A DNA stretch of 64,000 bases from Paenibacillus macquariensis (lineage in GTDB: Bacteria > Bacillota > Bacilli > Paenibacillales > Paenibacillaceae): positions 310,001 through 374,000 of the forward strand of contig NZ_FTNK01000002.1 of NCBI RefSeq assembly GCF_900156375.1. The letters are read 5' to 3'. The notes beneath the pieces were generated by a model that saw only the letters and a program-made list of their open reading frames with translations, did not search any database and was not told where the DNA came from. Positions 18,169 to 26,381 of this stretch are shown piece after piece; the stretch's first letter is position 1; every line of letters starts with the position of its first letter. The translations under genes were made by a program, and so were the position numbers.

Positions 18169-18215
18169 GAGGGATAGAGTCATCAGAGAATATCTGATTC
18201 TCTATCCCATTTTTA
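18169..18215. terminator. terminator between convergent genes
   Basis: A GGGATAGAG/CTCTATCCC stem extended by ATCAGA/TCTGAT, followed by TTTTT on the plus strand. Confidence 0.8.
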
Positions 18216-18241
18216 GGCTTCTTCTTTTTAATGATCATAAG

Positions 18242-18607
18242 TCATACAAAAAATTTGCCCATTAATGGCCAGACATACTGTAGAACGCCAATTCCTACAC
18301 GTATGCCAGGCATGATTTTACCAATACCGTTACTTGTTGGACTTGGCGTATCAATAGCACCTGCCGGCAGGGGAATTTGAGCTTTACCACCGAACAACAT
18401 GTCTAGCATGCCAGACACTTTTGCCTTTTCTCTTTGATTAGGGTGACTCGAAAGTTTCCCTTCTCCTTCAAGACCTGCAATAACCAACTGATTATCTTTG
18501 ACGTCAATGACTTTACCAACAATATAACTTCCATCTTTCAATACTGCACAAACGGGGTAGCCGATCCACTTTCGTATATCACCCTCAGTAAATTTTGGAC
18601 TATGCAT
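18242..18607 (-). CDS. small hypothetical protein with SH3-like N-terminal domain (paralogue 1)
   Basis: 121 residues from ATG 18607, chosen because AAAGAGGTG stands nine bases before it. Residues about 10-48 (DIRKWIGYPVCAVLKDGSYI, then VGKVIDVKDNQLVIAG) look like a small beta-barrel. The second half is glycine-rich with a weakly hydrophobic end (GIRVGIGVLQYVWPLMG). The barrel is clearly related to that of the next gene (18687-19004), so the two are tandem paralogues. Function unknown; a spore-surface or envelope role is a guess based on the glycine-rich tails. Confidence 0.65.
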   Translation of the reverse strand: MHSPKFTEGDIRKWIGYPVCAVLKDGSYIVGKVIDVKDNQLVIAGLEGEGKLSSHPNQREKAKVSGMLDMLFGGKAQIPLPAGAIDTPSPTSNGIGKIMPGIRVGIGVLQYVWPLMGKFFV

Positions 18608-18686
18608 AATAGTGATCACCTCTTTAAGCTAGAACATACATGATGATAGATAGGAGGGTGCAAGTGCGTATGATTGTTCTGTAAGA

Positions 18687-19004
18687 CTAGATTAAGAATA
18701 GTAGTGCAAGTAGGCCTAATGATAGAGCTATCCCTGCACCAGCGCCATAACCATAACCATACCCGTAACCAGGATAGTATGCGGAAATAGATGCAGATCG
18801 TGCTGCTTTTTTGAGGTTGGCTTTCATTTTTTTGCTACTACATATGGCTGCTTCTGGATTAGATTGACCATTTAAGATTAAATGACCATCTCTAATATCT
18901 GTGATTGTTCCATGATAATAAGATCCATCACATAACATAGCACAGACTCTCTTACCCACATGAGGTCGTATGCCTTCTTCAGTCATCGGTGTAATTAAAT
19001 ACAT
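18687..19004 (-). CDS. small hypothetical protein with SH3-like domain and Gly/Tyr repeat (paralogue 2)
   Basis: 105 residues with a strong AGGGAGG site before the ATG. The N-terminal domain (GIRPHVGKRVCAMLCDGSYY, then HGTITDIRDGHLILNG) parallels its neighbour: IR, an IG or VG, VCA, L, DGSY, then a strand ending in LIL or LVI. The tail has a basic stretch, a YPGYGYGYGYGAGAG repeat and a terminal hydrophobic segment (IALSLGLLALLFLI) that could anchor it in a membrane. A spore-coat or cell-surface role is possible; no known family is named. Confidence 0.65.
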   Translation of the reverse strand: MYLITPMTEEGIRPHVGKRVCAMLCDGSYYHGTITDIRDGHLILNGQSNPEAAICSSKKMKANLKKAARSASISAYYPGYGYGYGYGAGAGIALSLGLLALLFLI

Positions 19005-19154
19005 ATTGATGAGCCTCCCTGTATAAATAGATTGTAAGTAAACGTAAGTTAATTAACTCAATCTTATTCTATGGATAAATGTGAGAATATCTTGGACAAT
19101 AGTACTGAGGTATATTAACTATTATTAGAAGATATGAGTAGCGTATTGAATGAA

Positions 19155-19198
19155 AAAATAAATAATAGACCTTCTGATAAGCCAGAAGGTCTATTATT
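19155..19198 (-). terminator. terminator for the SASP-like gene
   Basis: A perfect 16-bp stem (AATAATAGACCTTCTG with its complement) and a 6-base loop. The T-rich run TATTTTTT lies on the minus-strand exit side, just downstream of the gene at 19261-19431. Confidence 0.8.
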
Positions 19199-19260
19199 GT
19201 TCAACTTACTTGAAAGAAGAAAAAATGGTTTCACATGCTACATTCGAGATTGATCATCCG

Positions 19261-19431
19261 TTATTCTTGATTCTGTGATCTGTTCGCAGCGTTTGGATGT
19301 TCTTCAAACACCTCAGCTGCTTCTTCTGCAGAGAATTCCGTGTCGAATTCACCTGGAAGAGGTAATTTGTTCAATTTCGTTGTTTGTACTTCTGCTTTGG
19401 AAGGTTGATTATTATTTCTAGAGTTGCTCAT
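19261..19431 (-). CDS. gamma-type SASP-like small spore protein
   Basis: 56 residues, short enough to be missed by common length cutoffs, with AAAGGAGGTGTCT before the ATG. It is hydrophilic, Asn/Gln/Glu-rich and lacks a hydrophobic core. Residues 26-41 (PGEFDTEFSAEEAAEV) parallel the repeat of gamma-type small acid-soluble spore proteins (consensus about GQFGTEFASETDAQQV), and the tail NRSQNQE is also SASP-like. Gamma SASPs are amino-acid stores of the spore core, cut by the GPR protease at TEF-A-SE. Here the site reads TEFSAEE, and only one repeat is present. A strong terminator follows. Family call is inferred from the motif. Confidence 0.6.
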   Translation of the reverse strand: MSNSRNNNQPSKAEVQTTKLNKLPLPGEFDTEFSAEEAAEVFEEHPNAANRSQNQE

Positions 19432-19516
19432 ATAGACACCTCCTTTAATGTGGACAACAAGGTGTAGTTTTCCAAATAGGTGAAGGAATTATACAAGAGC
19501 ACAGTTGTTGAAGAAA

Positions 19517-21239
19517 CTATTGAATAGCTTCACCGACAATACTCGTACCATTCTTCGTGATCTGATACGAAATCACATCTCCATTCCAGAAATGAAACTT
19601 CAACGTTACTTTGCTGTCTTTTACATCCTTAAAGAAGTTCGGAAGTAGCTTGATTTCTTTAGTGATATAAGAAGGTATGAACGTGTAACCGAATTCTTTG
19701 AATGAAGTCCAGTCTTGCGGACCCGCATTGCCACCATCCGGATATACGGCCTCCATGGTGGCAAGCTGATTGCCGTTAAAAGTTGTTGGAATGGCAAAGG
19801 ACTCGGTTGTACCTTGTGCATTGGTAAATTTAACTGTGTTAGACATGATGATCTTGAGCTTCCACGAAACGCCTTTGTTGAATTTGACAGTTAATACGAC
19901 TTCTTCGCCTAATTTTTTTGAAGCTGTGAGCATGGTGATTGTGTTGGCTTTAAGGGTTAACTCTTCGCCCACTAGGGTGTAGTCTGTGCCTTTGATCAAA
20001 GACTTTCCATTTGCACTAATATCAGTTAGTTTATTACCATTTAAATTAAGATTTACTTTCGTATCTTTGATTATAGAACCTTTGTTAAGAAAGATTAGAT
20101 CTCTTTCAAGCGTAGAAGAACGTTCTTTTAAGCCTGACATCAAGATGTTATACAGCTCGGAATCGGACCACTTAAGAGTTGTACGATTTATATGCTGGCC
20201 GTTATCCCACAGCATGGTATTTAACTTTTTCTCTTTTGCATAATAGGTTAGGTACTCGAAGAACTTCAGCTTCTCACCTTGCTCAATAACGCCTGTATCT
20301 TTATCGAAGCCGAGTAGACCGAACTCACCAATGATGACAGGAATACCCTTAGCAACAAATGTATTGTATATGTTATCAAAAGTTTGCGTAATATCGTTCT
20401 TCGTATCTTTTTCAAACGTGGTGTAACCCGCAATGTTCACGCTAAATGGCAAGAATCCATAGTAATGGACGGTTGCGATTAAATTGGGATCTTGTAGTTG
20501 TGTAATGGTCTGGTATAGTGCATTCATTCTAGGTTCAGATGGTGTTGTTTCTAATGAAGGTAGGACCAGTGGTCGAACTGCATTATTCCCGCCAGATTTA
20601 CGGACAATGGAATGGAAGGATGTATTAAGTTCTAGCAGCATTTCTTCCATCTTTGTCTCATCTGTACTTCCTCCATCAGTGAAACGAGGTTCATTAATAC
20701 TCTCGAACATCAACTTATCTGATTTATCCTTGAAGCGATCAGCAATTTGGGTCCAGACTGCATTTATAACGTTTCAATACATCATCTTGCTGCTTTTCCA
20801 TGTTACTTACCCATAACCAAGAGTCATGATGGATGTTGATCATCACATAAAGTTTTGCATCCAGCGCCCAACCAACGACTTCTTCGACACGATCGAGGTA
20901 AGCTTTGTCGATCGTATAATTCGGTGTCGCACCAATGTGTTTATCCCATGTGATGGGAATGCGAATGCTTTTGTAGCCTTGTTCTGAGATTTTGTTAATC
21001 AATGCTTTGGTTACACGTGGATTCCCCCAAGATGTTTCATCATCACTTGTTGCATCAAGTGTATTGCCGAGGTTCCATCCAGGCTGCATGTTGTCTACGT
21101 AGGATTGAATCTCACTCTTGGGTGTTACCCTAACTTGTTGTTCCTCATTACTAGGTGCAGCAGTAGTTAACGATGAGAACAACGAGAGTAGAAGGGTAGT
21201 GACGATCGTGAATGAAAGGAATGATTTACGCATGTTCAT
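19517..21239 (-). pseudogene. GH5 endoglucanase with X2-type domain, single-base frameshift
   Basis: The gene begins at ATG 21239 after AAAGGAGA with a clear signal peptide (LSFTIVTTLLLSLFSSLTTA). It runs as a GH5 cellulase (MQPGWNLGNTLDA, SIRIPITWDKHIG, INIHHDS) until the frame breaks at a three-T run at 20763-20765 (plus strand). Removing one base restores RYNAVWTQIADRFKD, then the acid/base region FESINEPRF and the nucleophile region VIIGEFGLLG. A CBM_X2/Ig-like module (FLNKGSIIKDTKVNLNLNG) and a C-terminal carbohydrate-binding-like domain follow. The intact secreted protein would be about 573 residues and would cut beta-1,4-glucan. As read, the first product stops before both catalytic glutamates. 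A sequencing error is possible. Confidence 0.85.
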
Positions 21240-21291
21240 AGTCAGTGAATTCTCCTTTGATAGATAAATTGTTAATAATTAAATACGCGAT

Positions 21292-21307
21292 ATGTAAGCG
21301 CTGTCTT
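21292..21307. promoter_or_regulatory. candidate cre site (CcpA) upstream of the GH5 gene
   Basis: ATGTAAGCGCTGTCTT matches the cre consensus WTGNAARCGNWWWCAW at 14 of 16 positions. It lies about 55 bases before the start of the GH5 gene, consistent with glucose repression of a cellulase. Confidence 0.6.
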
Positions 21308-21512
21308 TATGAGGTTAACATAGAATATTTTTCGCAAATACCATGCTAATTGGTAAGGATATCATATGTGAATTAGTGATTGTCTACATTTGGAATTAGG
21401 TTTAATCAAATGCTGGGAACTGGAAGAACGCTTAACTATGTTCACATGGATATGAAACATTTGGGCTATATGCACATATCATATCAACTGACTACCGTGA
21501 GGAGGTTCTGAT

Positions 21513-22118
21513 ATGCATTGGCTTTCTATATTAGGAATTGGTTTAGCTGCGAACTTGGATAATCTAGGGATCGGTGTTTCATTTGGTGCTCGCTCTAAAA
21601 AAATACCCTTTAGCTCGAATCTAATAATTGCTGTTATCTCGATGATTGCAGCGTATATTTCCATTACATTGGGAAGTATTATTGCTCAATACATTCCAAG
21701 TGATTTAGCGAACTGGGGCGGCGGTATCATGATTATAATGATTGGGTTATGGAGCATTATATCTGATCTAAAGAATCGTTCAGAACGACATAATAATACT
21801 AGTTCCAACGAAATCACTGACTTACTTCAACATCCAGATAAAGCTGATAGGGATGGAAATAATATTCTTTCAAGGAAGGAATCTATCACGCTCGGTATTG
21901 CCCTTGCACTGAATTGTCTTGCGGGTGGATTTGGGGCAGGAGTGACGGGTTTGTCTCCATTAGCGACTACGGTATCTATTGGTGTGTGTTCACTCATTTC
22001 CATTGATCTTGGCGTAAGAGTGGGGGAGCAGATCGCCAAAACATGGATTGGCAAATGGTCAAATCGTCTGGGTGGCATTCTGCTTGTCTGTATTGGATTG
22101 TATGAAATCCTAGTGTGA
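21513..22118 (+). CDS. ytaF: sporulation membrane protein YtaF (MntP-like)
   Basis: 201 residues with six hydrophobic helices, split by a polar loop (about 85-125) containing HPDKADRDGNNILSRKES, a hallmark of YtaF. The N-terminal GIGLAANLDNLGIGVSFGAR and the later GIALALNCLAGGFGAG are the paired conserved-residue helices of the MntP/YtaF family of small cation exporters. YtaF is a sporulation membrane protein of bacilli; the transported ion is not certain. Strong GAGGAGG site. It is convergent with the DUF421 gene, only nine bases apart. Confidence 0.88.
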   Translation: MHWLSILGIGLAANLDNLGIGVSFGARSKKIPFSSNLIIAVISMIAAYISITLGSIIAQYIPSDLANWGGGIMIIMIGLWSIISDLKNRSERHNNTSSNEITDLLQHPDKADRDGNNILSRKESITLGIALALNCLAGGFGAGVTGLSPLATTVSIGVCSLISIDLGVRVGEQIAKTWIGKWSNRLGGILLVCIGLYEILV

Positions 22119-22127
22119 ATCACTTTT

Positions 22128-22835
22128 CTATTCTTTATCTATGGGGTTACTCAATTCATCTTGGTAATAATCAAATATAAGATTTCCATTCGTCGATTTC
22201 ACCGCATAGAAAATATCATGAGCTTCTTTGCCTTTATTGTTGATTTGTTGCATCAGCCATTCTTCAGAAATATGATTTTGATCTAGATTTCTATGTAATA
22301 TTTGCCCATCCATAACTAATTCAATCGGAAGTATTGAATGACTTGGTTTGATATGCACATCTTGTTTGGTCGCGCTGCGAAATTGCTCCTTTTTCTTGAC
22401 CGATAGCTGTCCGTTGGTCTCCAGAATCGCATAGTCTACCTCATTAAGATCAAATACATCCTTTTCTCTTAGTGATTGGTTAAGCGAATCCAACGTGTAA
22501 TGGATCTTTCGCATGTTAGCCTCAAGTATATTTCCTTTATCAATAACGACTGTAGGTGCACCCGAAAGCCAATGTCTTGTTTTAGGGAATTTGAGAGAAA
22601 TGCCAGATGAAGTATAGGAAATGAGCGTTAACAGGACTAAACATATGAGAAAATATACAGCAGGAAATTGTCTATTGAAAGCCAAATTCGCTGCAATGGC
22701 TCCCATCATAATTCCTGTGGCAAAATCATGAAAAGTCATATTTGATATGGTTTGTTTCCCCAAAATTCTTGAAACTAATAATAATGCTATAAAGGCCATG
22801 AACGTTCTTCCAAGCAACTCAAAATATACTTGCAT
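22128..22835 (-). CDS. DUF421 (YetF-type) membrane protein
   Basis: 235 residues. Three membrane helices lie within the first 80 residues (RTFMAFIALLLVSRILGKQ, FHDFATGIMMGAIAANLAF, YFLICLVLLTLISY). A cytosolic DUF421 domain follows (GAPTVVIDKGNI, DLNEVDYAILETNGQLSV) and a C-terminal extension about residues 165-235 is like YetF/YrbG. Several family members are made during sporulation, and some are linked to spore germination or a cell-envelope role. The exact function is unknown. Confidence 0.9.
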   Translation of the reverse strand: MQVYFELLGRTFMAFIALLLVSRILGKQTISNMTFHDFATGIMMGAIAANLAFNRQFPAVYFLICLVLLTLISYTSSGISLKFPKTRHWLSGAPTVVIDKGNILEANMRKIHYTLDSLNQSLREKDVFDLNEVDYAILETNGQLSVKKKEQFRSATKQDVHIKPSHSILPIELVMDGQILHRNLDQNHISEEWLMQQINNKGKEAHDIFYAVKSTNGNLIFDYYQDELSNPIDKE

Positions 22836-23069
22836 GCTATATTGTTACCTCCATAGGAAGAGATTTTTTGTTAAATTATTTGCTATCAACCTATTCATTC
22901 ATTTCCTTAAATGATTAGTCACATACTTAATTGTTAGCTAATGAGTTCTGTATTTTTTCTAGCGAACATCCAACTTTAATAATTATGTGTGATACACGTT
23001 TTCTTTTGCTGGAATAAGGTAACCATAATAGTGGAAACCCCAACCAGATGAAGGAGGACAAATAACGTA

Positions 23070-23618
23070 ATGAAGAAAAATGTTGTGTTTGTTAGTCTAG
23101 GATTGCTTAGTATTTTATTATTAGTGGTTGCTTTCGTGATCCCAGAAGCATTCGCTAATTCGAAAGAGATACAGGTGAAGACCTCAATCATTGACACCAA
23201 AGGGTCAGAGATAGGGACTGCTGAAATAACTCAAAAAGCTGATCGTGTTCAGCTACATATCGAAGCTAAAGGTCTCACACCAGGGACACATGGTATCCAC
23301 TTTCACGAAATGGGGAAATGTGAGCCACCTGATTTTAAAACGGCTGGTGCGCATTTGAACCCTAATCTCAAGCAACATGGATTTAATAATCCCAAAGGGT
23401 TCCATGCAGGAGATCTTCTGAATATTGAAGTCAAAGCTGATGGGACAGTATCCGCTGATTTGGAGAGTAAAACAGTTACCCTTAAAAAAGGTGAAGCGAA
23501 CTCCTTATTGAAATCGGGCGGATCCGCCATTGTGATCCATGAGAAAGCAGACGATTATGTAACGGATCCATCAGGTAATTCTGGGGATCGCATAGCCTGT
23601 GGTGTCATCAAAGAATAA
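23070..23618 (+). CDS. Cu/Zn superoxide dismutase-like lipoprotein or secreted protein
   Basis: 182 residues. The N-terminal hydrophobic segment (about 5-29) acts as signal or anchor; no lipobox cysteine is present, so it is probably secreted or membrane-tethered. The SodC fold carries the metal ligands H77 and H79 (HGIHFHE), H95 (GAHLNP), H103, H112 and D115 (FHAGD) and H157 (VIHEKADDY). Cys84 and Cys177 make the usual disulfide. All copper and zinc ligands appear present, so real superoxide dismutase activity is likely; some bacillus relatives (YojM) are reported to lack copper ligands. Single gene with a terminator after it. Confidence 0.9.
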   Translation: MKKNVVFVSLGLLSILLLVVAFVIPEAFANSKEIQVKTSIIDTKGSEIGTAEITQKADRVQLHIEAKGLTPGTHGIHFHEMGKCEPPDFKTAGAHLNPNLKQHGFNNPKGFHAGDLLNIEVKADGTVSADLESKTVTLKKGEANSLLKSGGSAIVIHEKADDYVTDPSGNSGDRIACGVIKE

Positions 23619-23639
23619 TGAATGTATGATTTGGAAAAA

Positions 23640-23676
23640 GACTAAGGTCCCGATGTGGGTTCTTAGTCTATTTTTG
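23640..23676 (+). terminator. terminator after the SodC-like gene
   Basis: An AGACTAAG/CTTAGTCT stem extended by imperfect pairs, followed by ATTTTTG. Confidence 0.7.
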
Positions 23677-24250
23677 TGCAATGAAAATCTACGTATTATC
23701 TTTCGTTTCCTTTGGCTATCATTTCAGTAATGGACTTTAGCAGATTATCTGTCTGTAGGCCTAGAACTACTTGGGCTTTGGTTGAGCTAATAGCTCAACC
23801 TGTCACAGAATAACTGGAACCCCTTCATGTTCGTACTCCTGCAATACTTCAAATCCCAAATTCTCACGTTCTACATATCTCGAAAAAATCCATCAGTTAT
23901 TAACCTGCTATTAAGTTAATGAAAACCCGAAGATACCTGTAATTCTGTGATTATGATTGGATAAGGAACTGGAATCAGACCATTCAGAAGATTTCTACAG
24001 GCAAATGAATTCTTGTACCAAGGGGTTAAAAGAGCCCTACGACAGCCCCATACTACCTATGTAGCTGAAGAAGCAACTTTAGGAGAATAACCGTTGGGCT
24101 TACCACGGTATATTGGAGACAATATTAGAATGTCATCAAAGAATCATACATCTAAATGTTATCGTACTAATGGCCAGGGATCGCCTTTTTTTAGCTCTAC
24201 AGGTTCTACCTTAAAACGTGTATTCGAAAAATAATATACAATTGTAAAAC
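23677..24250. other. 574-base region without an intact gene
   Basis: It contains the decayed GNAT end listed separately, the perfect palindrome GGTTGAGCTA-A-TAGCTCAACC at 23780-23800, and scattered stop-ridden frames. Nothing else was recognised. Confidence 0.4.
23803..23889 (-). pseudogene. C-terminal fragment of a GNAT acetyltransferase
   Basis: The minus-strand frame ending at TGA 23803-23805 reads RYVERENLGFEVLQEYEHEG followed by VPVIL, the typical end of a GNAT protein (a Y-x-N-LGFE strand followed by a final strand). Upstream the frame is interrupted, so only about 29 codons remain of the gene. Confidence 0.5.
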
Positions 24251-24292
24251 AAGAAAAAATGGATATAGCATCAGTTGGCTGCTATATCCATT
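24251..24292 (-). terminator. terminator of the CobW gene
   Basis: A perfect 13-bp stem (AATGGATATAGCA) with a 9-base loop. On the minus strand it is followed by TTTTTTC. It lies just after the stop of the 24326-25357 gene. Confidence 0.8.
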
Positions 24293-24325
24293 ATTTACAT
24301 TTGGGTCGAAGTAGATCCGTTAGTA

Positions 24326-25357
24326 CTACGCAGTAGTCTTCTCTTTCTGTAAAGCACTCCACTCCGTTAATACACGATCGATATCTAATTCGATTCCAAT
24401 AATCACGAAGTAGGCAGCACCTGAATAAGTAGAAGTTTCCCAATAGGTTCGTTTACCTGCATGCTGCATTAAGAATGTTTTATTTGAGTTAGATAAATGT
24501 AGATATCCCTTGGCTCGCAACAATTGTTTCTTCCAACGTTGCAGAAAGTGTTCGACATCTTCCTGTGTGACGGAAGTGGGGGATTGGATCGTAAGTGTGA
24601 GTGTCTGAACTCTAGTGAAGGAACGATATTCTTTATGATCTTGATTTTCCTTGAGTTTCGGGGTGGATTGAACTTGATTTAAGGGTTCAGTCTTAAAGCT
24701 GCGAAATCGTTGAATAGCAATGGGTGTTATATCCGAGTTCCTCGTGATTCCTAATAGTATAGGGGTGAGGTCCATAAGGCTATGTGAAGCAAAAGTAATC
24801 AAGGCACGTTCATTTTGCTTAAGGATCACCTTCTGAATTTTCTGAAGATGGGGTGCTTGTACAAGATCCGTTTTATTGACAATAATATGATCGGCCACTT
24901 CTAACTGCCGTCTTAGAGTCTGAACAAGTTGTTTGTCAGACGAAAAAATACTGTTATAATCTAGCGCATTCTCAGCATCCAATACCGTGACGATCTGTTT
25001 CAGAGCTACCTGCCTGATGAGTCCTGGTTCGGTTATGGCGTCGGCAATCTCTTCAGGGTTGGCTACGCCTGTTAATTCAATAAGAATCACATCAGGTTTG
25101 CGATCTAATAGCAATTTCAGACTGAGGATGAGTTCGCTTTTCTTACTACAACAAACACATCCATCTAATAGTTTCTCAAGAGAAGCACCACCAAGCTCGT
25201 CCACGATGAAGCCATCAACGTCTTTTTTTCCTAATTCATTCATCAAGATACCAGGTTGTAACTGACGTGATTGGATTTCTTGAAGTAACCGAAGAAGTAA
25301 AGTTGTTTTGCCACTACCTAGAAAACCACTGATGATAATAACGGGAATTCTTCTCAA
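24326..25357 (-). CDS. CobW/COG0523 GTPase, putative zinc metallochaperone
   Basis: 343 residues. The G-domain has Walker A SGFLGSGKTT, the metal-binding CxCC in DGCVCCSKKSEL, Walker B and switch (VILIELTGVANP) and the NKTD base motif (VNKTDLV). A linker near 215-240 and the CobW C-terminal domain (about 245-340, AKGYLHLS) follow. Relatives include YciC/ZagA and human ZNG1, which pass zinc to client enzymes when zinc is scarce. It is divergent from znuC with a Zur-like box about 70 bases before its start, which supports a zinc role. A leading MRR before the core suggests the start at 25357 is right. Confidence 0.9.
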   Translation of the reverse strand: MRRIPVIIISGFLGSGKTTLLLRLLQEIQSRQLQPGILMNELGKKDVDGFIVDELGGASLEKLLDGCVCCSKKSELILSLKLLLDRKPDVILIELTGVANPEEIADAITEPGLIRQVALKQIVTVLDAENALDYNSIFSSDKQLVQTLRRQLEVADHIIVNKTDLVQAPHLQKIQKVILKQNERALITFASHSLMDLTPILLGITRNSDITPIAIQRFRSFKTEPLNQVQSTPKLKENQDHKEYRSFTRVQTLTLTIQSPTSVTQEDVEHFLQRWKKQLLRAKGYLHLSNSNKTFLMQHAGKRTYWETSTYSGAAYFVIIGIELDIDRVLTEWSALQKEKTTA

Positions 25358-25425
25358 ATGGTATACCCTCCAAACGTTTATGATTTATCTAATACATATT
25401 CACTCGGTATAAATAAATACCCTTT

Positions 25426-25445
25426 ATAAGTAATTTTTACGAAAT
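25426..25445. promoter_or_regulatory. Zur-like box upstream of the CobW gene
   Basis: ATAAGTAATTTTTACGAAAT resembles the Zur box core GTAATNATTAC with a mismatch in the right arm. It lies between the divergent CobW and znuC genes, nearer CobW. Confidence 0.5.
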
Positions 25446-25516
25446 AAGAGTATGATTGGACATTATTTTGTTAGTGAAATATGGTTGACATCAAAAAAGT
25501 TAACTGATAAGATACG

Positions 25517-25539
25517 TTAAACGTAATGATTACTAATAA
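25517..25539. promoter_or_regulatory. Zur box 1 upstream of znuC
   Basis: The exact palindromic core GTAATGATTAC (25523-25533) is flanked by TTAAAC and TAATAA, matching the Gram-positive Zur consensus of the TAAATCGTAATNATTACG type. It is about 140 bases before znuC. Confidence 0.8.
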
Positions 25540-25568
25540 AATAGGAAAGGGACTTTTTTATTTGTTTC

Positions 25569-25591
25569 TTTATCGTAATTATTACATATAA
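25569..25591. promoter_or_regulatory. Zur box 2 upstream of znuC
   Basis: The exact core GTAATTATTAC (25575-25585) sits in TTTATC...ATATAA flanks. It is the second tandem Zur site before the znu operon, about 85 bases before the start codon. Confidence 0.8.
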
Positions 25592-25673
25592 AATGAAATG
25601 CTGTAACTGAATTCTATCATTAGTTCTTAATTATTATAGAATTCGGCAAGCGGTTAGAAAGGAAAGTTATTTC

Positions 25674-26381
25674 ATGTTGCTAGCATCTTTAGAACAAGTT
25701 GTATTTGGGTATAGTGATGTTCCCTGTCTGGAAGATGTGAATATTCATATTTACTCTGGAGAGTTTGTTGCAGTCACAGGTCCAAATGGTGCTGCCAAAA
25801 CAACATTACTTAAGTTAGCGCTTGGTTTACTTCAACCGTGGGAAGGGAATGTTCATCTTGCCCCACACAATGCTGATGGAAATAAACTTGTAGTTGGTTA
25901 TGTCCCACAGCACATTGCCGCTTTCAACGTAGGATTCCCTAGCACGATCTTGGAGTTCGTTCGCTCTGGAAGATATGTCAGAGGATCTTGGTTACGTAGG
26001 ATGAGTAAGATAGATCATGATTGGACAGAGAAGGCACTTCGACAAGTGGGTATGTGGGAATTAAGACATCGTAAGATCGGGGAGTTATCAGGAGGACAAA
26101 AACAACGCATCTGCATCGCTAGAGCGTTAGCTCAAGAGTCGGATGTGCTCATTCTCGATGAACCCACCACAGGAATGGATCAAGAGAGCCGATTTGGATT
26201 TTATGAATTAATGCAGCATCAAGTTAAGGAACGTGGAAAAACAGTCGTCATGGTAACCCATGGACTCTCGGAAGTGAAAGATCATTTGGACCGGATCATT
26301 GAGCTTGAGCGGAAGGATGATGGCGGATGGAAATGTTGCACTATGACTTCATGCAGCGGGCATTTTGTGCCGGTGGGTTAA
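25674..26381 (+). CDS. znuC: zinc ABC transporter ATP-binding protein ZnuC
   Basis: 235 residues. The Walker A motif reads GPNGAAKTT, with Ala in place of the usual Gly before Lys, a variation seen in zinc ABC ATPases of bacilli. The Q-loop (GYVPQHIA), signature LSGGQKQR, Walker B VLILDEPTTGMD and H-loop (VTHGLSEV) are all present. It powers zinc uptake together with ZnuB and the binding protein ZnuA. The last 18 codons overlap the start of znuB by 55 bases in a different frame, suggesting coupled translation. It is controlled by the two upstream Zur boxes. Confidence 0.95.
   Translation: MLLASLEQVVFGYSDVPCLEDVNIHIYSGEFVAVTGPNGAAKTTLLKLALGLLQPWEGNVHLAPHNADGNKLVVGYVPQHIAAFNVGFPSTILEFVRSGRYVRGSWLRRMSKIDHDWTEKALRQVGMWELRHRKIGELSGGQKQRICIARALAQESDVLILDEPTTGMDQESRFGFYELMQHQVKERGKTVVMVTHGLSEVKDHLDRIIELERKDDGGWKCCTMTSCSGHFVPVG

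Noticed and set aside
25674..26381. Walker A of ZnuC reads GPNGAAKTT with Ala for Gly, which could mean a dead ATPase
   Set aside because: The Ala variant is familiar among zinc ABC ATPases of bacilli and all other ATPase motifs are intact.
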